NCBI GenBank assembly: GCA_964455335.1
Contig: CAYVVW010000069.1
Span: forward strand, 1 to 11,056
Reading direction: 5' to 3'
DNA: 11,056 nucleotides
Origin: Marvinbryantia sp964455335
Lineage (GTDB): Bacteria > Bacillota > Clostridia > Lachnospirales > Lachnospiraceae
Part shown: positions 6,649 to 11,056 of the stretch, piece after piece
Layout: the number at the start of each line of letters is the position of its first letter
Numbering within the stretch: the first letter of the stretch is position 1
Translations under genes and position numbers: made by a program
Notes under the pieces: model-generated
What the model was told of the DNA's origin: nothing
The model's database searches: none
The model's input: only the letters and a program-made list of their open reading frames with translations

Positions 6649-7302
6649 TTATCCCATGCTCCTGGATGGGCGCGACTTTTCCAGCTCTTTTTGGTGGAAA
6701 AGCCGGATGCAGTCTTTTGCGAGTTTGACATTGGGGGAGATGCTGTCCAGTATTTCGGACGGGTCGGTGAGCGGCAGCCATTGCCGCCCCCGGTAATCCA
6801 GGTAACTGCACCACCAATAGTCCTCCGGAAGCGCGGTAATCCCCAAGCGCACTGGCAGAAAATGCAATTTGAGCAATTGGCGCAAAACAGCCTTGTTTCC
6901 GTTTAATGCGCGCACGCTGTGCTTGCGAAACTGCTGGATCTTTTGCTTTGCGTCATAAAAGAAACCTTGCTCGTGAACCGAGGAGCGCACTTGCGGAAGC
7001 CTCGTTTTGCTGGGGAGGTAGTCCAGCCGCCAATAGGCGTCCTTTGGGCAGGCCGCCTCAAACCTGCGCGCGATGCCGTCGAGAAAGTCCTCGGCGGACT
7101 GGCCTTCCCGCAAATGCAGAATCATATGCAACTCATTGTCTAACAGACAATAGGCCAGTACCTTGATGTCTGCCTTGTGCGACATCTCGGACACCATGTT
7201 TAAAAGTTTCATTTTGCGGATCTCTTCCTCGAAGAGTTGGGCGTTTGCCCTCCCGCGCAAAACCGTGTGGCAGAACTGCATTTCGCTGCCGTTGCCTTGC
7301 AT
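6649..7302 (-). CDS. RAYT-like (REP-associated / IS200-type Y1) transposase relative with degenerate active site
   Basis: The C-terminal two thirds resemble the Y1/RAYT family. AYCLLDNELHMIL (residues 50-62) aligns with the family's AYC.M.NHVH.LL, and KLHFLPVRLGI...PEDYWWCSYLDYRG (145-172) aligns with YIHLNPV.AG......W.SY. Active RAYTs nick single-stranded DNA at REP hairpins using a His-hydrophobe-His pair and a Tyr. Here the first His is Glu57 (ELH), only His59 remains, and the catalytic-Tyr position is Lys145. The protein is therefore probably not an active nuclease of this type. Start 7302 is chosen because GGAAGTGG lies about 8 bases upstream and the family-like region begins nearby; the frame extends to 7518 without family resemblance. 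The product has 217 residues and no internal stop. It is flanked by palindromic repeats on both sides and points away from the DUF362 gene. Confidence 0.7.
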   Translation of the reverse strand: MQGNGSEMQFCHTVLRGRANAQLFEEEIRKMKLLNMVSEMSHKADIKVLAYCLLDNELHMILHLREGQSAEDFLDGIARRFEAACPKDAYWRLDYLPSKTRLPQVRSSVHEQGFFYDAKQKIQQFRKHSVRALNGNKAVLRQLLKLHFLPVRLGITALPEDYWWCSYLDYRGRQWLPLTDPSEILDSISPNVKLAKDCIRLFHQKELEKSRPSRSMG

Positions 7303-7457
7303 GAAGAACCACTTCCTTTCCTGTGGGTGATAGGGTTGTTGGGAAAAGATGCCATATGGGTTGTCTCGTGCGCCACACTTCCACAACCCTGGCATCACAT
7401 CTTGTTGCGTTGGCAACGCAGGACAAATGCGGTTTCTGTCCTGCTTGCCACAACAAT

Positions 7458-7486
7458 AGGATAGCCCGACAAAGGTTACATTGCAA
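7458..7486 (-). promoter_or_regulatory. Weak candidate promoter for the RAYT-like gene
   Basis: On the minus strand TTGCAA (7481-7486), a 17-base spacer and TATCCT (7458-7463) give four of six matches in each box. The leader to ATG 7302 would be about 150 bases and includes a 15-base palindrome with arms TGCGTTG and CAACGCA (7406-7420). Confidence 0.25.
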
Positions 7487-7559
7487 GCAAAATTTTTGTT
7501 TGAGACAAAATGAAACATTTTTCGTCAAAAAGTGCTATCTTCTATTTGCGGCGCCTATG

Positions 7560-7580
7560 TTTGTGACGAATCGTCACAAA
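7560..7580. repeat. Perfect 21-base palindrome
   Basis: The arms TTTGTGACGA (7560-7569) and TCGTCACAAA (7571-7580) surround one central A. It lies in the non-coding gap between the RAYT-like and DUF362 genes. Related half-sites TCGTCACA (7620-7627) and TGTGACGA (7910-7917) occur nearby. It could be an operator for a dimeric regulator. Confidence 0.75.
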
Positions 7581-7647
7581 ATGCGGCGCGCACGTTCGGA
7601 CGCGCCACGGATTGGCACATCGTCACACATGGCAATATGCGACAAAT

Positions 7648-7861
7648 CGTGTCAAACTGGCACATTTTGTGCCTGACCGCATTTGACGCGTTGTGCCAAA
7701 CTGGCACATTTCATGCCCGACTGCATTTGACGCGTTGTGTCAAGCTGGCACATTTTCATGCCCGACTGCATTTGACGCGTTGTGCCAAACCGGCACATTT
7801 TCATGCCTGACCGCATTTGACGCGTTGTGTCAAGTTGACACGTATGCGGCAAATTGACACG
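7648..7861 (+). repeat. Tandem array of hairpin units, period 44-45 bases
   Basis: Five 17-base palindromic cores start at 7648, 7692, 7736, 7781 and 7826, separated by conserved text containing TGCATTTGACGCG or a close variant. A weaker sixth core lies at 7845-7861. Example cores are TGTGCCAAACTGGCACA and TGTGTCAAGCTGGCACA. The fifth core has GTGTCAA and TTGACAC arms, so both arms changed together. Two spacings of 44 break any single reading frame, so the block is not a repeat protein. It sits about 350 bases upstream of the RAYT-like start and 235 bases upstream of the DUF362 start. Confidence 0.85.
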
Positions 7862-8053
7862 TTGTCACGCCCGGCCGGACGTAACAGGCTGTCACGCCTG
7901 ACCGTATCATGTGACGATGCGTGTCAAATGAACGAATTGGTTTTGTATGATGTTTCTTGGGGCGGCGTACTTTCGTTGATCTTTCGTTGAGCTTTCGCGG
8001 GGCAGAAAACAGAAACAGAATACAGAAAACAGTCTATGCACTTAGGAATTTTT
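7862..8053. other. Non-coding remainder of the gap before the DUF362 gene, with small direct repeats
   Basis: No gene is seen here. GTCACGCC recurs at 7864 and 7891. CTTTCGTTGA is tandemly repeated at 7970 and 7981, with a partial third unit at 7992. CAGAAAACAG occurs at 8003 and 8023. A half-site GTGTCAAATG lies at 7921-7930, echoing the upstream array. Confidence 0.6.
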
Positions 8054-8062
8054 TGTTAGAAT
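8054..8062 (+). promoter_or_regulatory. Probable extended -10 promoter of the DUF362 gene
   Basis: TGT directly followed by TAGAAT (8057-8062) forms an extended -10. No good -35 is visible 17 bases upstream. It leaves a leader of about 27 bases that contains AAGGAGG. Confidence 0.45.
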
Positions 8063-8095
8063 GGAAGAAAATGTCACAAAACAAGGAGGATACCA

Positions 8096-9088
8096 ATGGG
8101 AAAACAGACAGATCGGGCAGATGGGAGCCACTATATCCCCTACCAGGAGCGCATGGGAAATGAGAGCATTGTGTATTTTACGCGCGACTTGTCGCCCAAC
8201 GGCATGGCAAAGGTCTATGCGCGCGTGAACGGCCACATCGCGGGGCGCGTCGCCATCAAATTGCACACAGGCGAGCCGCATGGCCCGAATATCATCCCTG
8301 CCGCGTGGGTCAAGGCCTTCATGGAGGCGTGTCTCCCAGAAGCGACCATCGTGGAGACAAATACGTTCTATGACGGGGATCGCTACACTACCGAAAAGCA
8401 CAGGAAAACCCTGGCAATCAATGGGTGGACAGATTTTACGGACGTGGACATCACGGACGCGGACGGAACAGTCATGCTGCCGGTCAGGGGCGGCAAGTGG
8501 TTTACGGAAATATCGGTGGGCAAGTCGTTGCAAAATTATGACTCCCTGGTCGCCCTCACCCACTTCAAGGGTCATGTCTTGGGCGGCTTTGGCGGCTCCA
8601 ACAAAAACATTGGCATCGGGCTGGCGGACGGCCGCGTCGGCAAGGGCCAGATTCACGCAAAAGACGGCAATGACTGGGGAGTAAACAAAGAAGAATTGAT
8701 GGAAAAGATCAGCGAGTCGACCAAGGCCGCGCTCGACTACTTTGGCGGGCGCGCCGCCTATGTGAATGTGCTGCGCAATATGTCCGTCTCCTGCGACTGC
8801 GAGGGCGTGGCGGCCGAGCCTGTCACGACGCCGAACGTCGGGATTCTCGCCAGCGTCGACATCCTGGCAATTGACCAGGCCAGCGTGGATCTCGTCCACG
8901 CGATGAAAGAAACAGACAACCATGACCTGGTCGCGCGCATTTCCTCGCGCCACGGCTACCGGCAGCTGACCTACATGAAAGAGCTCGGCATGGGGAACGA
9001 CCGCTATGTCCTCATCGACACAGATCATGGGGATGTGCGCATCGACGCGCAAAAAGCGGTGGAAGGCGTCGTGCCCTTCCAGAGATGA
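8096..9088 (+). CDS. DUF362 domain-containing protein without a ferredoxin domain
   Basis: The 330-residue protein matches DUF362 along most of its length. It has VAIKLHTGEPHGPNIIPAAWVKAF near the N-terminus, ATIVETNTFYDGDRYTTEKHRKTL, then VALTHFKGHVLGGFGGSNKNIGIGLADGRVGKGQIHA, and NVGILASVDILAIDQASVDLV near the C-terminus. Many DUF362 proteins carry two 4Fe-4S ferredoxin clusters. Here only a Cys-Asp-Cys pair (Cys233 and Cys235) stands out, so a full ferredoxin domain is absent. No signal peptide or membrane helix is visible. The start at ATG 8096 follows GGAGGATACCA, a strong ribosome binding site. The gene stands alone, upstream of a terminator shared with the converging ATPase gene. The biochemical activity is not established; a redox-linked role is suggested only by relatives with iron-sulfur domains. 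Confidence 0.85.
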   Translation: MGKQTDRADGSHYIPYQERMGNESIVYFTRDLSPNGMAKVYARVNGHIAGRVAIKLHTGEPHGPNIIPAAWVKAFMEACLPEATIVETNTFYDGDRYTTEKHRKTLAINGWTDFTDVDITDADGTVMLPVRGGKWFTEISVGKSLQNYDSLVALTHFKGHVLGGFGGSNKNIGIGLADGRVGKGQIHAKDGNDWGVNKEELMEKISESTKAALDYFGGRAAYVNVLRNMSVSCDCEGVAAEPVTTPNVGILASVDILAIDQASVDLVHAMKETDNHDLVARISSRHGYRQLTYMKELGMGNDRYVLIDTDHGDVRIDAQKAVEGVVPFQR

Positions 9089-9093
9089 TACTT

Positions 9094-9161
9094 AAAAACG
9101 TGCAAGTTGCGCTCGGGAAATCGTCTTAGGGCTTTCCGAGCGCGACTTTGCACTGTTTTTT
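9094..9161. terminator. Bidirectional rho-independent terminator between convergent genes
   Basis: A long stem pairs 9100-9120 with 9133-9153 (GTGCAA with TTGCAC and GCGCTCGG with CCGAGCGC, plus a small internal mismatch) around a 12-base loop. Five As (9094-9098) precede it and six Ts (9156-9161) follow, so it can end transcripts from both directions. Its right arm and T run lie inside the last codons of the minus-strand ATPase gene. Confidence 0.88.
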
Positions 9162-10820
9162 GCGGAAGGCGACCCCATATTTCAGAATCTTCCCATAGGG
9201 ATCCTCACGCAGCACATCGGCGTAGCGGTGCTCCTCGATTTGCCGAAGCGCGTTTTGGACACCTTTTTCCAGATCGCCGTCATGGGCGTACTTCACCTCG
9301 ATCACGGCGCCAAAGCTTTTGTCCTCCGCCCGCACGAGGATGTCGCCATACCCATCGCCCGTCTCGTAATTGCTCGTCACGTTCCAGTCGGCCTTGAATT
9401 GCAAAAGCCCCAACAGAAGCCCATGGTAGAAGTTCTCTTTCCCGCCATGGGGCACGGCGGTGTCGCGAATACTGACGGTTCGCCGCAGGTAGCCATTTAA
9501 GGAGTCCTCCACGCCCTTTGCGTCGCCCGCCGAGATAGCCTGGCACAAGATCTTTAAGGCATCCCCGTCCTCCTTTGCCTCCTCGTAAAAGAGATCCATG
9601 ACCTGGTCCTGGAAAACGCACCGAATCTCCCTGTTGGGGATGGACAATTCATAGATGTCCCCCTCTGGATCGCTCTTGGATGTCAGGTAGCCAGTCATGT
9701 ATAAAAGACTCCACAAATTCCCGATGGTATCGTACATATCCCGATAGGTCAGATCCTGGCGAATCCGCTTTCGGACCGTTCCGCCATCCGCCAGTGTCTG
9801 CAGCTCCTGCCTGGCGGACGCGGTGCCCATGCGCCTCACAAACTCGCGCACGGCGTCATTGCCGCTGGAGTTCACCCAGTAGTTTTGCGGCTGCGCCTTC
9901 GGATTTTTCAAAAGCCGCATGCAATGGTTCAGCACATCCCATGGGCAGTACACTTCCGTGTCCCCGAACCGGTATCCATCGTACCATTGCCTGACATCCC
10001 CATAGCACGCATCCAGGCCATAATACCCGAGCAGCTTTCGCACCTCGCCGTCCGTAAACCCAAAATATTCGGAAAACGACGCATCCGTAATCGGGAACAC
10101 CGCAAGGTTGTTCAGCCCCGTAAAGATGCTCTCTTTCGAGATGCGTAAGCATCCCGTCAGCACGGCAAACGCAAGGCTGTCGTTCGTTTTCAGCGCAGCG
10201 CCGAGCAAGGAACGGAGTAAAGAAACCATCTGGTCATAATAGCCGTTTGCGCGCGCTTTCACAAGCGGCACATCATACTCGTCGATCAGCAGGACGGCTT
10301 TTGCGCCAAAGTGCCTTTCCAGAAGTTCGCTAAGCAGCTTTAGGCTGCCCGAGAGCGTGCTTTTTCGCATCTCACTTTCCAGCAGTTTTTCATATCTTCC
10401 CTTGTCAAACTTGCTCAAGTTTTCGCTATCCGCAAGAAAGTCAAATCGGCCCGCCACATCCGCGATAAGGTTCGCCATGACCTGGTAAGCCTCCTGGTAA
10501 TCATCTCCTTCAATATCCTTTAAGGAAAGGAAAACAACCGGGTGCTTCCCCATGTATTGCGCGCAAAGATCCGTCTCTTTTGTGATTTCCAGCCCGTCAA
10601 AAAGAGACTTGTCCCCATCCAGCGAGAAAAAGCTTGCAAGCATGCTCATGTTCAGAGACTTGCCAAACCTGCGCGGGCGAGTGAAGAGCGTCACCTCTGA
10701 TCGGCTGCAAAGCAGTTCCCCAATCAGCCCTGTCTTGTCGACGTAGTAAAAATCACCTTTGCGGATTTTCTCAAAACTGTCATACCCGATCGGGAGCATC
10801 TTTTTTCTCTTTTGTTCCAT
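9126..10820 (-). CDS. AAA-ATPase-like protein with C-terminal PD-(D/E)XK nuclease domain
   Basis: The N-terminal part matches the AAA-ATPase_like family (PF09820 type). It opens with LPIGYDSFEKIRKGDFYYVDKTGLI and continues to the phosphate-binding TRPRRFGKS (residues 47-55). Walker B is VLLIDEYD (Asp180, Glu181). The C-terminus is a PD-(D/E)XK domain (PF08011 type): GYGDIL with Asp493, then IEVKYA with Glu508 and Lys510, which looks intact. Such proteins are abundant in gut clostridia and Bacteroidetes; their function is unproven and defence or selfish roles are suggested. Start 10820 is preferred because family members begin a few residues before LPIG and GGCGG lies about 9 bases upstream. 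The frame could extend to ATG 10868. The product has 564 residues with no interruption. The gene ends inside the terminator at 9094-9161, and its start overlaps a reading frame entering from the right. Confidence 0.88.
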   Translation of the reverse strand: MEQKRKKMLPIGYDSFEKIRKGDFYYVDKTGLIGELLCSRSEVTLFTRPRRFGKSLNMSMLASFFSLDGDKSLFDGLEITKETDLCAQYMGKHPVVFLSLKDIEGDDYQEAYQVMANLIADVAGRFDFLADSENLSKFDKGRYEKLLESEMRKSTLSGSLKLLSELLERHFGAKAVLLIDEYDVPLVKARANGYYDQMVSLLRSLLGAALKTNDSLAFAVLTGCLRISKESIFTGLNNLAVFPITDASFSEYFGFTDGEVRKLLGYYGLDACYGDVRQWYDGYRFGDTEVYCPWDVLNHCMRLLKNPKAQPQNYWVNSSGNDAVREFVRRMGTASARQELQTLADGGTVRKRIRQDLTYRDMYDTIGNLWSLLYMTGYLTSKSDPEGDIYELSIPNREIRCVFQDQVMDLFYEEAKEDGDALKILCQAISAGDAKGVEDSLNGYLRRTVSIRDTAVPHGGKENFYHGLLLGLLQFKADWNVTSNYETGDGYGDILVRAEDKSFGAVIEVKYAHDGDLEKGVQNALRQIEEHRYADVLREDPYGKILKYGVAFRKKQCKVALGKP

Positions 10821-10926
10821 CCCCGCAAACCGCCTTTCCAATATGCACCTCGGCGGGCATCTCTCCAATCAGGCTTTCCGACTGCTGCAATGCCCTTTGC
10901 GCCGCCTGGGCGAAGTCTTTTCTATC

Positions 10927-11056
10927 TCAGGGTAAGTTGCCCTGCAGGACGCGAAAGTACTTCTCCCAGATGCACAAGCCTTCAAACAGCTCCCCGCGCC
11001 CTTCTCTTGTTTGCTTTGCTCTTTTTTGCTTGGCCTGCCTAACTTCGGACCCGACA
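10927..11056 (-). CDS. Unrecognised protein, C-terminal fragment, possibly interrupted
   Basis: A minus-strand frame enters at the right edge and runs 42 codons to TGA at 10927-10929. It is Lys/Arg-rich at first (KQKRAKQTREGRG) and then has ELFEGLCIWEKYFRVLQGNLP. I do not recognise the family. The same frame stays open after this TGA for 45 or so more codons, with helix-forming composition (for example KDFAQAAQRALQQSESLIGE), and overlaps the ATPase start in another frame. This could mean a nonsense-mutated gene whose true end lies further left, or an unrelated open stretch. G or C at third codon positions in the continuation is consistent with coding sequence. The gene body lies outside the window. 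Confidence 0.4.
   Translation of the reverse strand, partial: VGSEVRQAKQKRAKQTREGRGELFEGLCIWEKYFRVLQGNLP

Noticed and set aside
6733..6760. ILDSISPN in the RAYT-like protein as another copy of the DUF1016 palindrome peptide
   Set aside because: The underlying DNA is not palindromic and does not match the 27-base element; the peptide resemblance is probably chance.
7303..7518. Upstream extension of the RAYT-like protein to ATG 7518
   Set aside because: No family similarity is seen in this part, it covers a candidate promoter and a palindrome, and ATG 7302 has a better ribosome binding site.
7532..7852. Repeat proteins encoded on either strand of the hairpin array
   Set aside because: Two of the four unit spacings are 44 bases, which shifts the frame between units, and no start has a ribosome binding site.
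7648..7861. CRISPR array
   Set aside because: The text between the palindromic cores is itself repeated rather than unique spacer sequence, the cores vary, and no cas genes are present.

Overview
The window is GC-rich bacterial DNA that looks like a clostridial Firmicute. A DnaD-domain primosome protein sits beside a DnaC/DnaI-type helicase loader. It is followed by a long (about 390-residue) clostridial-type PRPP synthetase and an MscL channel ending in a zinc ribbon. Shine-Dalgarno sites are strong (AGGAGG type). No rRNA, tRNA or CRISPR array was seen.

The layout is a housekeeping block flanked and interrupted by accessory DNA. At the left edge (1-715, minus strand) is the N-terminal part of an AT-richer DUF1016/YhcG-type PD-(D/E)XK protein. 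It has a consensus promoter and carries two in-frame copies of a 27-base palindrome. Next come murC (1085-2461) and an intergenic cluster of DnaA-box-like sites (2462-2565). These are followed by a tightly spaced plus-strand run: dnaD (2710-3726), a dnaC/dnaI-like loader (3736-4728), prs (4761-5930) and mscL (5945-6394). The dnaD and loader genes serve replication initiation or restart; murC, prs and mscL are cell-wall, nucleotide-precursor and osmotic-shock genes.

From 6395 to 8095 the DNA is repeat-rich. It holds a 30-base minisatellite after mscL and a pair of REP-like 27-base palindromic motifs. It also holds a minus-strand IS200/REP-associated (RAYT-like) transposase relative that has lost the first His of its HUH motif and the expected catalytic Tyr. 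Beyond that lies a long non-coding stretch with a perfect 21-base palindrome and five to six hairpin units spaced 44-45 bases apart. Base changes in the hairpin arms of this array are partly compensatory, which makes it the most interesting structure in the window.

A plus-strand DUF362 gene (8096-9088) and a minus-strand AAA-ATPase/PD-(D/E)XK gene (9126-10820) converge on one bidirectional terminator built into the end of the latter gene. At the right edge a minus-strand reading frame enters the window, is stopped by TGA at 10927-10929, and stays open in the same frame afterwards. It may be an interrupted gene.
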